This document shows positions 40,239 to 50,111 of a DNA stretch of 64,000 nt, piece by piece. The notes below the pieces were generated by a model. It was not told the origin of the DNA, searched no databases, and worked only from the letters and a program-made list of their open reading frames with translations. The DNA is taken from the NCBI GenBank assembly GCA_014156375.1, contig RQJH01000003.1:1597799-1661798 (forward strand), in the 5' to 3' direction. How positions within the stretch are numbered: position 1 is the first letter of the stretch; every line of letters begins with the position of its first letter. Made by a program: the position numbers and the translations under genes. Source of the stretch: Enterobacteriaceae bacterium 89. Lineage in GTDB: Bacteria > Pseudomonadota > Gammaproteobacteria > Enterobacterales > Enterobacteriaceae.

Positions 40239-42944
40239 ATGTTGATTCCGTCTAAATTAAGTCGCCCTGTCCGTCTCGAACACACCGTGGTTCGTGAGCG
40301 ACTGCTGGCGAGACTTTCCGGCGCCAACAATTACCGCCTGGCGCTAATCACAAGCCCGGCCGGATATGGAAAAACCACTCTCATTTCACAGTGGGCCGCG
40401 GGAAAGACCGATCTTGGCTGGTTCTCTCTTGATGATGGAGATAACCAGCAGGAGCGATTCGCCAGCTATCTGATTGCCGCCATTCAGCAGGCAACTGGTG
40501 GCCACTGCACGGCCAGCGAAGCCATGGTGCAAAAGCGACAGTACGCCAGCCTGACATCGCTGTTTGCTCAGCTTTTTATCGAGCTTAATACCTGGCAGCG
40601 CCCGCTGTTGCTGGTGATTGACGATTATCATCTGATCACCAATCCGGTGATCCACGACGCAATGCGGTTTTTCCTGCGCCATCAGCCGGAAAACATGACC
40701 CTGATTGTGCTGTCCCGCAACCTGCCTCAGCTCGGCATTGCGAATTTACGCGTGCGCGAACAGCTGCTGGAAATTGGCAGCCAGCAGCTGGCCTTCAACC
40801 ATCAGGAGGCGAAACAGTTTTTCGACTGTCGCCTGACCTCTCCTATTGAAGCCGATGAAAGCAGCCGGATGTGTGATGATGTCGCCGGTTGGGCTACAGC
40901 ACTCCAGTTAATCGCCCTGTCTGCACGCCAGAATACCAGCGCCGCCCACCATTCGGCACGGCGACTTGCGGGGATCAACGCCAGCCATCTGTCGGATTAT
41001 CTGGTGGATGAAGTTCTCGATAACGTCGATCTCAGCACCCGCCACTTCCTGCTGAAAAGCTCGCTGCTACGCTCAATGAACGATGCGCTGATCGTCCGCG
41101 TCACCGGCGAAGAAAACGGTCAGATGCGGCTAGAAGAGATTGAACGCCAGGGGCTGTTCCTGCAACGCATGGACAATTCCGGCGAATGGTTCAGCTTCCA
41201 TCCGCTGTTTGGCAGCTTCCTGCGTCAGCGCTGTCAGTGGGAGCTGGCTATTGAGCTACCGGAAATCCATCGCGCCGCCGCCGAAAGCTGGATGGCGCAA
41301 GGTTTCCCCGGTGAGGCCATTCATCATGCGCTCTCGGCCGGTGATGCCAACATGCTGCGTGATATTCTGCTCAACCACGCGTGGGGCCTGTTCCATCACA
41401 GCGAGCTGGCTCTGCTGGAAGAATCTCTGGCGGCGCTCCCCTGGGACAGCCTGCTGGAAAACCCACGTCTGGTGCTGTTGCAGGCCTGGCTGATGCAAAG
41501 CCAGCATCGTTACAGCGAGGTGAATACCCTGCTTGCCCGCGCCGAAGAAGAGATGAGCAGCGAAATGGACGCTACGCTGAACGGTGATTTCAATGCCCTT
41601 CGCGCTCAGGTGGCAATCAACGCAGGCGATCCGGAAGAAGCCGAGCGGCTGGCGATGGTCGCCCTCGACGAACTGCCGCTCGCCAGCTACTACAGCCGCA
41701 TTGTCGCGACATCCGTTCACGGCGAAGTGCTGCACTGTCAGGGGAAACTCAGCAAATCACTGGCGGTGATGCAGCAAACCGAGCAAAAGGCCCGCCGTCA
41801 CGAAGTCTGGCATTACGCGCTCTGGAGCCTTATCCAGCAAAGCGAGATCCTGTTTGCTCAGGGCTTTTTACAGGCCGCGTGGGAGTCTCAGGAGAAATCC
41901 TTCCAGCTCATCCGCGAACAGCATCTGGAGCAATTGCCAATGCACGAGTTCCTGCTGCGCATTCGCGCACAACTCTTGTGGGCCTGGGCACGGCTGGATG
42001 AAGCAGAGATGAGCGCTCGTCACGGGATGGAGGTTCTCGCAAGCTTCCAGCCTCAGCAACTGCTGCAATGCCTGGCACTGCTGGTGCAAAGCTCGCTGGC
42101 GCGTGGCGACCTCGATAATGCCCGCAATCATCTCAATCGCCTGGAGAATCTGCTGGGTAACGGGCAGTATCACAGCGACTGGGTATCCAACGCCGACAAG
42201 GTACGCGTGATCTACTGGCAGATGGTGGGCGACAAAAAAGCGGCCGCCAACTGGCTGCGCCAGACCCCGAAACCAGCTTTCGCCAATAATCATTTCCTGC
42301 AAAGCCAGTGGCGCAACATTGCCCGCGCGCAAATCCTGCTCGGCGAATTTGAATCCGCAGAAATCGTTCTTGAAGAGCTGAATGAGAACGCACGCAACCT
42401 GCAGCTGATGAGCGATCTCAACCGCAACCTGCTGTTGCTGAATCAGCTTTACTGGCAGTCCAACCAGAAAAATGACGCCCAGCGCGTGCTGCTGGAAGCG
42501 TTAACCCTCGCGAATCGTACCGGGTTTATCAGCCACTTCGTGATTGAAGGTGAAGCGATGGCGCAGCAGTTACGCCAGCTGATCCAGCTGAATACGCTGC
42601 CCGAGCTGGAGCAACATCGGGCGCAGCGCATCCTGCGGGAAATTAATCAGCATCACCGGCATAAGTTTGCGCATTTTGACGAGAACTTCGTCGAACGTTT
42701 ACTGAATCACCCTGAAGTGCCGGAGCTGATCCGCACCAGTCCGCTGACCCAGCGCGAGTGGCAGGTTCTGGGGCTGATTTACTCTGGTTACAGCAACGAT
42801 CAGATTGCCGGAGAGCTGGATGTCGCGGCAACGACTATCAAGACGCACATCCGTAATTTGTATCAGAAGCTCGGCGTGGCGCACCGTCAGGATGCCGTGC
42901 AGCACGCCCAGCGGCTGCTGAAGATGATGGGGTATGGGGTTTAA
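40239..42944 (+). CDS. malT: Transcriptional activator MalT
   Basis: This 901-residue STAND-class ATPase activates the maltose regulon on binding maltotriose and ATP. Walker A is [14 protein letters not shown] (39-52), Walker B is [10 protein letters not shown] near 125-134; the central superhelical TPR-like region spans about 440-800, and a LuxR-type HTH ends the protein ([20 protein letters not shown] onward, with [16 protein letters not shown]). It is divergent from malPQ. E. coli has rtcA next; here a repeat array and glpR follow. Confidence 0.97.
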   Translation: MLIPSKLSRPVRLEHTVVRERLLARLSGANNYRLALITSPAGYGKTTLISQWAAGKTDLGWFSLDDGDNQQERFASYLIAAIQQATGGHCTASEAMVQKRQYASLTSLFAQLFIELNTWQRPLLLVIDDYHLITNPVIHDAMRFFLRHQPENMTLIVLSRNLPQLGIANLRVREQLLEIGSQQLAFNHQEAKQFFDCRLTSPIEADESSRMCDDVAGWATALQLIALSARQNTSAAHHSARRLAGINASHLSDYLVDEVLDNVDLSTRHFLLKSSLLRSMNDALIVRVTGEENGQMRLEEIERQGLFLQRMDNSGEWFSFHPLFGSFLRQRCQWELAIELPEIHRAAAESWMAQGFPGEAIHHALSAGDANMLRDILLNHAWGLFHHSELALLEESLAALPWDSLLENPRLVLLQAWLMQSQHRYSEVNTLLARAEEEMSSEMDATLNGDFNALRAQVAINAGDPEEAERLAMVALDELPLASYYSRIVATSVHGEVLHCQGKLSKSLAVMQQTEQKARRHEVWHYALWSLIQQSEILFAQGFLQAAWESQEKSFQLIREQHLEQLPMHEFLLRIRAQLLWAWARLDEAEMSARHGMEVLASFQPQQLLQCLALLVQSSLARGDLDNARNHLNRLENLLGNGQYHSDWVSNADKVRVIYWQMVGDKKAAANWLRQTPKPAFANNHFLQSQWRNIARAQILLGEFESAEIVLEELNENARNLQLMSDLNRNLLLLNQLYWQSNQKNDAQRVLLEALTLANRTGFISHFVIEGEAMAQQLRQLIQLNTLPELEQHRAQRILREINQHHRHKFAHFDENFVERLLNHPEVPELIRTSPLTQREWQVLGLIYSGYSNDQIAGELDVAATTIKTHIRNLYQKLGVAHRQDAVQHAQRLLKMMGYGV

Positions 42945-42961
42945 TTCTGTGCGGGCTGATG

Positions 42962-43144
42962 CCCTCTCCCCAACCCTCTCCCCCGGGGAGAGGGAGCAAA
43001 AAACGACTCCGTACTTTTCCCTCCCCCTTTGGTAGAGGGAGTAAAAACACCGCTCTGTTCTATTCCCTCCCCCTTTGGTAGAGGGAGTAAAAACACCGCT
43101 CTGTTCTATTCCCTCTCCCTTAGGGAGAGGGTTAGGGAGAGGGG
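42962..43144. repeat. REP-like array with exact 46-bp tandem units, cluster 4 (malT-glpR)
   Basis: Palindromic GGGAGAGGG-type units alternate with spacers. The unit starting CTCCCCCTTTGGTAGAGGG at 43021 recurs exactly at 43067, and a third half-unit starts at 43113, a 46-base period. It lies between convergent malT and glpR and is the largest of the seven clusters. Confidence 0.87.
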
Positions 43145-43165
43145 AAACAAACGAATCTGAACGAA

Positions 43166-43924
43166 TCAGCAAAGCTCCAGCTGAATATGATTCTCAGCAA
43201 TCACCTGCATCACCCCAGCCGGCGGCATGGCATCGGTGTAAACCGCGTTCACCATGCTGATACTGCCCATGTTCACCATCGCGTTGCGGCCAAACTTCGA
43301 GTGATCGACCACCAGCATGACGTGACGTGAGTTCTCGATGATCGCGCGTTTGGTGCGCACTTCGTGGTAGTCAAACTCCAGCAGCGAACCGTCGATGTCG
43401 ATACCGCTGATCCCCAGAATGCCGTAGTCGAGGCGGAACTGAGAGATAAAATCGAGCGTGGCTTCACCAATAATGCCACCGTCACGGCTGCGCAATTCGC
43501 CTCCCGCCAGAATGACCCGAAAGTCCTCTTTCGCCATCAGGGTGTTAGCCACGTTGAGGTTATTAGTGACAATGCGCAAATCTGAGTGGTCCAGCAGCGC
43601 ATGCGCCACCGCTTCTGGCGTGGTGCCGATATCAATAAACAGCGCGGAACCGTTAGGGATCTGGCTGGCGACCTTGCGGGCAATGCGCTCTTTTTCCGCC
43701 GCCTGATTGGCTTTGCGATCCTGCCAGGAGGTGTTCACCGAGCTCGAAGGTAGCGCCGCGCCGCCGTGGTGACGCAGGATCCGCTTCTGCTCCGCCAGGT
43801 CGTTCAGGTCACGACGAATCGTCTGTGGGCTGACGGCAAACTGCTCTACCAGCTCTTCCGTACTGACATAACCCTGTTTTTTGACCAGATCGATAATCGC
43901 GTCATGACGTTGTGTTTGTTTCAT
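43166..43924 (-). CDS. glpR: Glycerol-3-phosphate regulon repressor GlpR
   Basis: This 252-residue DeoR-family repressor is released by glycerol 3-phosphate. The N-terminal HTH is YVSTEELVEQFAVSPQTIRRDL (19-40); the sugar-phosphate sensing domain follows (FIDIGTTPEAVAHAL, LAGGELRSRDGGIIGE). It is intact and is last in glpEGR, 18 bases after glpG. Confidence 0.97.
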   Translation of the reverse strand: MKQTQRHDAIIDLVKKQGYVSTEELVEQFAVSPQTIRRDLNDLAEQKRILRHHGGAALPSSSVNTSWQDRKANQAAEKERIARKVASQIPNGSALFIDIGTTPEAVAHALLDHSDLRIVTNNLNVANTLMAKEDFRVILAGGELRSRDGGIIGEATLDFISQFRLDYGILGISGIDIDGSLLEFDYHEVRTKRAIIENSRHVMLVVDHSKFGRNAMVNMGSISMVNAVYTDAMPPAGVMQVIAENHIQLELC

Positions 43925-43942
43925 GCAAGATCCCTGGAATTG

Positions 43943-44773
43943 TTATGTTCGTTTTCGCACATTCTGCGTATCGGCAAACGCCATCGCCAGACCCACTGCC
44001 AGCCCCGTCACGTGTGCCCCGTTGGCAATGGACATGCCAAACAGATCCAGCCAGCCGACAATCAGCCACAGCAGAGAAAAGATAATCAGCCCACGTTGCA
44101 GGAAAATGCCGCTCTGCGGTTCTCTTTCGCCACGCAGCCATACGTAACCCATCAGGGCGTACACCACGCCGGATAGGCCGCCAAACCACGGGCCGCTAAA
44201 TTTATGCTGCACATAGCCGCTCAACAACGCGCTGATGACCGTAATCACCAGCAGTTTGCCGCTGCCGATGCGCTTTTCCCCCATCCCGCCGAGATACCAC
44301 CACCATAACAGGTTGAAGAGGATGTGCATCAGCGAGAAATGCATGAACGCGTGGGTAAAATAACGCCAGACTTCAAACTGCTGTGACGAATCATAAGGCC
44401 ATGACAGCCAGACCATCACCGCCTGATCGCCCACTGCACTCATCACAATAAACACCAGAATACAGGCCGTCATGATGAGCCAGGTCAAAGGCCCGGCATT
44501 GCTTTTCAGCGTGTCGATAAAGGGAAAACGGCGGTAGTGCAGGCCGCTGTTGGTGTGGCCAGACTGCCAGCTCGCCGCCAGATAGCGCGGGTCGGCCGGG
44601 TTTTCCAGAAACAGGGCGAGTTCATTCTGCACGCGCGCGGCCTGGCTTTCATCGGCAAGCCAGACGTCGGTTTGGGTATGTTGCTGGATAGTCAGGATCA
44701 CGCCCTGAGTTGCCATATAGTCAACAAACGCCTGGGCGACGCGCGGATTAGTAAAAGAGGTGATCATCAACAT
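43943..44773 (-). CDS. glpG: Rhomboid protease GlpG
   Basis: This 276-residue intramembrane serine protease has a cytoplasmic N-terminal domain (about 1-90) and six helices. The catalytic dyad is Ser201 in [17 protein letters not shown] and the His in [11 protein letters not shown] near 254; the oxyanion residues in [18 protein letters not shown] are present. It lies between glpE and glpR. Confidence 0.97.
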   Translation of the reverse strand: MLMITSFTNPRVAQAFVDYMATQGVILTIQQHTQTDVWLADESQAARVQNELALFLENPADPRYLAASWQSGHTNSGLHYRRFPFIDTLKSNAGPLTWLIMTACILVFIVMSAVGDQAVMVWLSWPYDSSQQFEVWRYFTHAFMHFSLMHILFNLLWWWYLGGMGEKRIGSGKLLVITVISALLSGYVQHKFSGPWFGGLSGVVYALMGYVWLRGEREPQSGIFLQRGLIIFSLLWLIVGWLDLFGMSIANGAHVTGLAVGLAMAFADTQNVRKRT

Positions 44774-44817
44774 ACAGGGCGTCGCTTATTCCACACAAAA
44801 GAGGACAGTATACCGTC

Positions 44818-45144
44818 TTAGCTTCCGTGCGCCACTTCAGCCGGAAAATGGCGGTGCCAGGCGTCAAAGCCGCCGTCGACGCTGTAAACCTGGTCAAAAC
44901 CCTGCTGCAGCAGATACTGCGCTGCGCCTTTGCTGCTGTTGCCGTGATAGCACATCACCATCACCGGCGTGCCAAAGTCCACGTCGTGCATAAACGCGCC
45001 GAGGGTGTCGTTAGTCAGATGAAACGCATCCGGAGTATGCCCCATGGCATAGTTTTGCGGATCGCGGATATCTCCCAGCACCGCCAGTCCCTGATGCAGC
45101 TTCTGGTGGGCTTCTTCAACGTTGATACATTCAAACTGATCCAT
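44818..45144 (-). CDS. glpE: Thiosulfate sulfurtransferase GlpE
   Basis: This 108-residue single-domain rhodanese moves sulfur from thiosulfate to cyanide in vitro. The active-site loop is [10 protein letters not shown] with Cys65. I use [13 protein letters not shown] (the E. coli start); the frame opens five codons earlier. It is first of glpEGR, divergent from glpD. Confidence 0.95.
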   Translation of the reverse strand: MDQFECINVEEAHQKLHQGLAVLGDIRDPQNYAMGHTPDAFHLTNDTLGAFMHDVDFGTPVMVMCYHGNSSKGAAQYLLQQGFDQVYSVDGGFDAWHRHFPAEVAHGS

Positions 45145-45182
45145 GGTGCTCTCTTTCATTAATTAGCATTAGCGACTGTGTG

Positions 45183-45270
45183 CCCCTCTCCCCGACCCTC
45201 TCCCTCAGGGAGAGGGAGAAACCGCACCGTTCCAGTTCCCTCTCCCTCTGGGAGAGGGTTAGGGAGAGGG
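45183..45270. repeat. REP-like array, cluster 5 (glpE-glpD)
   Basis: Two palindromic units with the TTAGGGAGAGGG tail lie between divergent glpE and glpD, a promoter-bearing interval. That is unusual, since the other clusters are mostly downstream of genes. Confidence 0.85.
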
Positions 45271-45319
45271 CGTTAGTTTACCGCCAAGTGTACGACGTGA
45301 CGGCAGGGAAACGCTAATT

Positions 45320-45335
45320 TGTTACACGCATCACT
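45320..45335 (+). promoter_or_regulatory. Possible CRP site upstream of glpD
   Basis: TGTTA, six bases, TCACT: partial match to TGTGA-N6-TCACA about 100 bases before glpD. cAMP-CRP control of glpD is known in E. coli, but this match is imperfect. Confidence 0.4.
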
Positions 45336-45381
45336 CTGAATTGTTTTTTTGATGTTACCAATTGCGCGTTTGTTTGCTATA

Positions 45382-45420
45382 TTGAGCGATAACGAACATT
45401 TGTGAGCTTTAACGAAAGTG
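45382..45420 (+). promoter_or_regulatory. Tandem GlpR operators at glpD
   Basis: GCGATAACGAACATT (45387-45400) and CTTTAACGAAAG (45407-45418) contain the AACGAA half-site (reverse of the TTCGTT core) typical of GlpR operators. They lie 15-50 bases before the glpD start, as expected for repression of glpD. Confidence 0.6.
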
Positions 45421-45434
45421 CGAGAGGGCGCAGC

Positions 45435-46943
45435 ATGGAAACCAAAGATCTGATTGTGATAGGCGGTGGCATCAACGGTGCCGGTATCGCGGCAGACGCC
45501 GCAGGACGCGGGCTATCGGTACTGATGCTGGAGGCTCAGGACTTAGCCTGTGCCACCTCAAGCGCCAGCTCCAAGCTTATCCACGGCGGCCTGCGCTACC
45601 TGGAACACTACGAATTCCGCCTGGTGAGCGAAGCCCTGGCCGAGCGTGAAGTACTGCTGAAAATGGCTCCGCACATCGCCTTCCCGATGCGCTTCCGTCT
45701 GCCGCACCGTCCGCATCTGCGCCCGGCGTGGATGATCCGGATCGGTCTGTTTATGTACGATCACCTGGGTAAACGTACCAGCCTGCCGGGTTCAGCCGCC
45801 TTGCGTTTTGGCGCAGATTCCGTGCTGAAACCGGAAATTGTGCGCGGTTTCGAGTATTCCGACTGCTGGGTGGACGATGCCCGCCTGGTGCTGGCTAACG
45901 CTCAGATGGTGGTGAAAAAAGGCGGAGAAGTGCTTACGCGCACCCGCGCCACCTCTGCCCGTCGCGAAAATGGCCTGTGGATTGTCGAAGCAGAAGATAT
46001 TGATACCGGCGAAACCTACACCTGGCAGGCGCGCGGTCTGGTGAACGCCACTGGCCCGTGGGTGAAACAGTTCTTTGATGACGGGATGCACCTGCCGTCG
46101 CCTTACGGCATTCGCCTGATCAAAGGCAGCCATATCGTGGTTCCGCGCGTGCACACGCAGAAACAGGCGTACATCCTGCAAAACGAAGATAAGCGCATCG
46201 TGTTTGTGATCCCGTGGATGGATGAATTCTCCATCATCGGCACCACCGACGTGGAATACAAAGGCGATCCGAAAAGCGTCGAAATCGACGAAAGCGAAAT
46301 TAACTACCTGCTGAAAGTGCACAACGCACACTTTAAAAAGCAGCTTGGCCGCGACGACATCGTCTGGACTTACTCCGGCGTCCGTCCGCTGTGCGACGAC
46401 GAGTCGGATTCCCCGCAGGCCATCACGCGCGATTACACGCTGGATATTCACGACGTCAACGGCCAGGCACCGCTGCTGTCGGTATTTGGCGGCAAACTCA
46501 CTACCTACCGCAAGCTGGCCGAGCACGCGCTGGAAAAACTGACGCCTTACTACAAAGGTATTGGCCCGGCGTGGACCAAGGGCTCAGTGCTGCCAGGCGG
46601 TGAAATTGCCGGTGACCGCGACGATTACGCCGCGAAGCTACGCCGCCGCTATCCGTTTATCAGCGAAGGGATGGCCCGCCACTTTGCCCGCACCTACGGC
46701 AGCAACAGTGAACTGCTGCTTGGCGATGCGAAAGAAATTGCCGATTTAGGCGAGCATTTTGGCCACGAGTTTTATGAAGCGGAACTGCGCTATCTGGTCG
46801 AACACGAATGGGTTCGTCGTCTGGACGACGCTATCTGGCGTCGCACCAAACAAGGAATGTGGCTTAACGCCGAACAGCAATCCCGCGTCGCTCAATGGCT
46901 GGTACAAAACGTGGGAAAGCGTGAGCTGTCGTTAGCGTCGTGA
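45435..46943 (+). CDS. glpD: Aerobic glycerol-3-phosphate dehydrogenase
   Basis: This 502-residue FAD enzyme of the inner-membrane surface oxidises glycerol 3-phosphate to DHAP and feeds ubiquinone. The FAD Rossmann motif is VIGGGINGAGIAADAAGRG (8-26), with SSKLIHGGLRYLEH and GVRPLCDDE conserved. The start METKDL matches E. coli; an in-frame ATG-less extension of 11 codons upstream crosses the operator. It is convergent with the LuxR-type gene, 14 bases between stops. Confidence 0.97.
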   Translation: METKDLIVIGGGINGAGIAADAAGRGLSVLMLEAQDLACATSSASSKLIHGGLRYLEHYEFRLVSEALAEREVLLKMAPHIAFPMRFRLPHRPHLRPAWMIRIGLFMYDHLGKRTSLPGSAALRFGADSVLKPEIVRGFEYSDCWVDDARLVLANAQMVVKKGGEVLTRTRATSARRENGLWIVEAEDIDTGETYTWQARGLVNATGPWVKQFFDDGMHLPSPYGIRLIKGSHIVVPRVHTQKQAYILQNEDKRIVFVIPWMDEFSIIGTTDVEYKGDPKSVEIDESEINYLLKVHNAHFKKQLGRDDIVWTYSGVRPLCDDESDSPQAITRDYTLDIHDVNGQAPLLSVFGGKLTTYRKLAEHALEKLTPYYKGIGPAWTKGSVLPGGEIAGDRDDYAAKLRRRYPFISEGMARHFARTYGSNSELLLGDAKEIADLGEHFGHEFYEAELRYLVEHEWVRRLDDAIWRRTKQGMWLNAEQQSRVAQWLVQNVGKRELSLAS

Positions 46944-46957
46944 TTTAGCGCTATTGC

Positions 46958-47539
46958 TCACCAGTTCCCCTTCACCCTCTCCCTAAAGGGAGAGGGAAGC
47001 AAATTTCTCCTTTCTTCCTCAGTGAACTCTGCGTACAGAAACTGCTTAACATGCAGCGTTGAACTGAGGTTCAGTTTGATCCCAATCTGCCGCGTACACG
47101 AATAGACCGTTTTTTGCGATATCCGAATAAAGCTCGCCGCTAAGGCAATATCTGCATGGTGCATTAAGCCATACACCGTCAGTCGTTGAAGCGGGGTCAG
47201 CATCCTGAGCCGCCGGTATCTGTCGAAGTGCATCAGCACGGTCAGCAACGTCGACGCCTTTCTGTTTTTTACTTTGGCAGAAAATTCAGCCAGTGAGGCG
47301 TTTCTGCCCAGGGTGACCAGAGGTTTAAGAACCTTCGAAAGAACGCATGAACCGCCGATAAAAATAAACCGGTATTGCTCCGTCACGCCTGTTTTATTCA
47401 TAGCATTATTGATATCTCTGAGGCTTGAGAACGAGGCAATATCTATAATGCAAAGGGGACGATTTACCGGGATCCTGCGGATTATATTTGCAACTGCCGT
47501 GGACAAAAAAATATCGTCCGACAATATAAAATGTGACAT
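46958..47539 (-). CDS. Orphan LuxR-type HTH regulator
   Basis: This protein has 193 residues from the ATG at 47539; the frame extends upstream into the autotransporter 3' end and is not coding there. The C-terminal HTH is LuxR-like: MLTPLQRLTVYGLMHHADIA, then AASFIRISQKTVYSCTRQIG (about 130-170). The N-terminal part (CIIDIASFSSLRDINN, FIFIGGS) resembles a degenerate receiver-type fold without a clear phospho-acceptor. Similar short LuxR proteins sit beside fimbria and adhesin genes in enterics. The last residues (SPFRERVKGNW) are encoded by a REP element. A role in controlling the neighbouring autotransporter is inference from position. Confidence 0.8.
   Translation of the reverse strand: MSHFILSDDIFLSTAVANIIRRIPVNRPLCIIDIASFSSLRDINNAMNKTGVTEQYRFIFIGGSCVLSKVLKPLVTLGRNASLAEFSAKVKNRKASTLLTVLMHFDRYRRLRMLTPLQRLTVYGLMHHADIALAASFIRISQKTVYSCTRQIGIKLNLSSTLHVKQFLYAEFTEEERRNLLPSPFRERVKGNW
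46967..46998. repeat. REP-like palindrome, cluster 6, inside a gene end
   Basis: CCCTCTCCCTAAAGGGAGAG (46975-46994), extended by GGA. It covers the final codons of the LuxR-type gene and lies just past the glpD stop. E. coli has yzgL in this interval. Confidence 0.85.
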
Positions 47540-47566
47540 AGCAAGATTCTCATCTGCCAGAACGTC

Positions 47567-47592
47567 ATAAAAAAAGGAGCCCGCAGGCTCCT
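47567..47592 (-). terminator. Terminator after the autotransporter gene
   Basis: Read on the minus strand, AGGAGCC, 4-base loop, GGCTCCT, then a run of T's. It lies between the autotransporter and the LuxR-type gene, so the regulator depends on read-through or its own promoter. Confidence 0.85.
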
Positions 47593-47606
47593 CGTTATTT
47601 AACACC

Positions 47607-49973
47607 TCAGAATCCGATGCGGATACCCACGACGCCCTGAACCGGCTCCTCGACGTAGCTGCCCTGGCGGTAGTTAACTTCTCCATACAGGGCCGCCTGC
47701 GGAGCCAGCGCGACGGACATGCCCGCACCGTATTTGCCCGACGTGCCGTTCAGATTGTTATCGAAGCGGTTTACGCCGTTGATATGGGCCTCATTCGACT
47801 TCACAAACTCCTGCTCGACGCTGGCGCTGAGGTAAGGCGCAAACTGAGTTGTTCCGAAGGCGAATTGCGTTCCCACGCGCGTTCCGGCTTCAGCGGTCAG
47901 GGAGCGAGCCTTACCGGTTTGCGCCTTCATACCATTAGAGAGCTTCACGTTCGCATTGTTGATATGCGTTCCCGCCACGCGGGCAAACGGCTCCACGCGG
48001 AGGTCTTCGGTGAGCTTAAAGGTAAATCCGCCCTCTACCGCAGTGCTGACGCTGTACTGATGCCAGCTGCCGGAGGTCATGTCGCCGTTGGTCATCCGGG
48101 CATTCAGTTTGCTTTCCAGACGGTTAGTTTTCAGCACGCTATCCAGATAGAACCCGCTGTTGTCGTACCAGGTCGCGTAGGCACCCAGGCCGTAGCTGTC
48201 CACTTTGCTCTTGCCACCGCGATCGTGGCTGACGTTGTTGCCGGAAAGGGTCATGTAGCCACCGGTCACGAGGTCGCCACGCGCAAAACCAGTGGTGAAG
48301 TCTCCTCCGAGCTCAAAGCCATTCTGATACAGCTTATACGCCGCACCGCTGCTGGTATCGACGGCGCTTTTCTTGCCCAGATAATGTCCCCAGACGTTAC
48401 CTTCGCCGTGCTTTCTGCTATCTGCCTGATTGGTACGATAGACGCGACGGGCATCCATTTCCCCGCGAATGATATTCAGGCCCGCTGTCGCCATACTCAG
48501 GATGGCATCGGTAGATGGTGTGGTGACCAGACTGCCTCCACCACCACCGTTGCCACCGCCCTCATTACCGCCGCCTTCGTTGCCGTCACCGCCGTTGCCT
48601 TCGTCGGTCATCGCACCGAGATACCAGACGTTACCGCCGTTCAGACCGTCTTTGTCCTGCTGGCTGTGGAGCGTATACATGTAGGTACCGCCGTCGATAG
48701 CTCCGGTGCTGCGCCCTTTGGCAGTCACCATCGAGAAATCAATTTCACCCTGCTGATCATGTACCAGGTTGACGGTCAAATCCGTGTGATCGGCAATCTC
48801 TCTGCCGGAATCATTCACCGCGATACCAAAATTACCCGTGCCGTTTTCGATGGTCACAAAGTTAGCGTTACGTTCCGCCAGGGAAGAGTTGAAGAGGAAA
48901 TTTCCGGAACCGGACAATTCACCGATGTTCAGCGCAGCGTAATCACCTTCGCTGTCACGCAGGAAGGAAACGCTGCCGCCGTCCATCGCCAGTTTATCCA
49001 CCTGGGCAGGGATGTGGCTGGAAGTGGTATCAGTGAGATCGGTCATCGAAAGCGTGCCGCCGTTAATGGTGATATCCGTGGCGTGTGAGCCCGCCTCCAT
49101 CAGCATTTCACCCGCAACGTTAATTTCTGTTTTTCCATCGGCAAGAGCGCCAGTGTATAGCCAGGACTGGCCGCTGTTAATGGTAGTGTCGGTAGTCGTA
49201 CCAAAAACATTCTGGACACCGCCGTTAATCGTGGTGGAGGTTGCCAGGGTGTGGACACCAATAATTTGTGTTCCACCAGTATTTATTACCGTATTATTCG
49301 CTTCAACGATAAAGTTTTTATCAACAAGATACCAATCCTCGTTGATATACAAATTCTGCACCCCACCATTATTTATCGTTGTTCCTGTAGCCAGAGCATG
49401 TAATGTGGCATTCCCGCCGAGGCGAGGATCCATCAACAAAGTGACATTCTGTACCCCATCATTTATCCTGGTATTTTTAACTTCTATGCGCTGATCCAAA
49501 TATGCCCCAGCCCCATCCCAAGCTGTCAGCGTTATGTTCTGAACCCCACCATTGTTAATAGTAGTGTCGTCAATCTTAATCACCAGGCCTTCATTGGGAA
49601 TGGGATTAGTCGTCCCCTCGGAGTACGACCGAATCGTTTGAGTTCCACCGTTAATAGTTGTTCCTGTTATGGTGGTTGCTTCCCTCCCGAGGGAACCATA
49701 TACCGATTGAGAACCACCTTCATTAATTACAGTATTTGTTGCAGACCCTCCATAATAAACATACTGTGATGCCCCGGAATTTATTTCCGTATTAATGGCA
49801 TGACCGTACACTGATTGCTCACGATCCCCAGAATTTAAGACAATATCCGTGACCGTCTCATCTGCAGCAATATTACCTGTATTTTGTGAAGGTTTTCCTG
49901 CAAATGCTGACAAGGAGCTTACGCTTAATATTGTTGATATTACCAGAGCTAGTGGGCTCATTTTAATGTTCAT
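47607..49973 (-). CDS. AIDA/Ag43-like autotransporter adhesin
   Basis: This 788-residue type Va secreted protein has a signal peptide (cleavage after SAFA, residue 25). The passenger has about ten imperfect beta-helix repeats of the TTINGGVQNV type (residues about 60-310), a pertactin-like stretch (about 310-450), and a Gly/Asn/Glu-rich linker (about 455-480). The C-terminal 12-strand barrel runs from about 510 (NVWGHYLGKKSAVD) to the terminal Phe (GIRIGF). It is expected to display the passenger at the cell surface for aggregation or adhesion. The 5' third of the gene is clearly AT-richer than the linker and barrel. No RGD or protease motif noticed. Confidence 0.9.
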   Translation of the reverse strand: MNIKMSPLALVISTILSVSSLSAFAGKPSQNTGNIAADETVTDIVLNSGDREQSVYGHAINTEINSGASQYVYYGGSATNTVINEGGSQSVYGSLGREATTITGTTINGGTQTIRSYSEGTTNPIPNEGLVIKIDDTTINNGGVQNITLTAWDGAGAYLDQRIEVKNTRINDGVQNVTLLMDPRLGGNATLHALATGTTINNGGVQNLYINEDWYLVDKNFIVEANNTVINTGGTQIIGVHTLATSTTINGGVQNVFGTTTDTTINSGQSWLYTGALADGKTEINVAGEMLMEAGSHATDITINGGTLSMTDLTDTTSSHIPAQVDKLAMDGGSVSFLRDSEGDYAALNIGELSGSGNFLFNSSLAERNANFVTIENGTGNFGIAVNDSGREIADHTDLTVNLVHDQQGEIDFSMVTAKGRSTGAIDGGTYMYTLHSQQDKDGLNGGNVWYLGAMTDEGNGGDGNEGGGNEGGGNGGGGGSLVTTPSTDAILSMATAGLNIIRGEMDARRVYRTNQADSRKHGEGNVWGHYLGKKSAVDTSSGAAYKLYQNGFELGGDFTTGFARGDLVTGGYMTLSGNNVSHDRGGKSKVDSYGLGAYATWYDNSGFYLDSVLKTNRLESKLNARMTNGDMTSGSWHQYSVSTAVEGGFTFKLTEDLRVEPFARVAGTHINNANVKLSNGMKAQTGKARSLTAEAGTRVGTQFAFGTTQFAPYLSASVEQEFVKSNEAHINGVNRFDNNLNGTSGKYGAGMSVALAPQAALYGEVNYRQGSYVEEPVQGVVGIRIGF

Positions 49974-50111
49974 TGTATATATCCCAGAGTGTTGAAATTA
50001 CCTAATAACAACACCCTGAGATTAAACCTAATATAAACAGCATATAGCCTATACAGTTGATTGATTCAATATACACAAAAATACAAATTAGAGCGTTATT
50101 TTCAATATAAA

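Noticed and set aside
42962..43144. Possible CRISPR array in the malT-glpR interval
   Set aside because: Repeats are palindromic REP-type units with repeated, not unique, spacers, and there are no cas genes.
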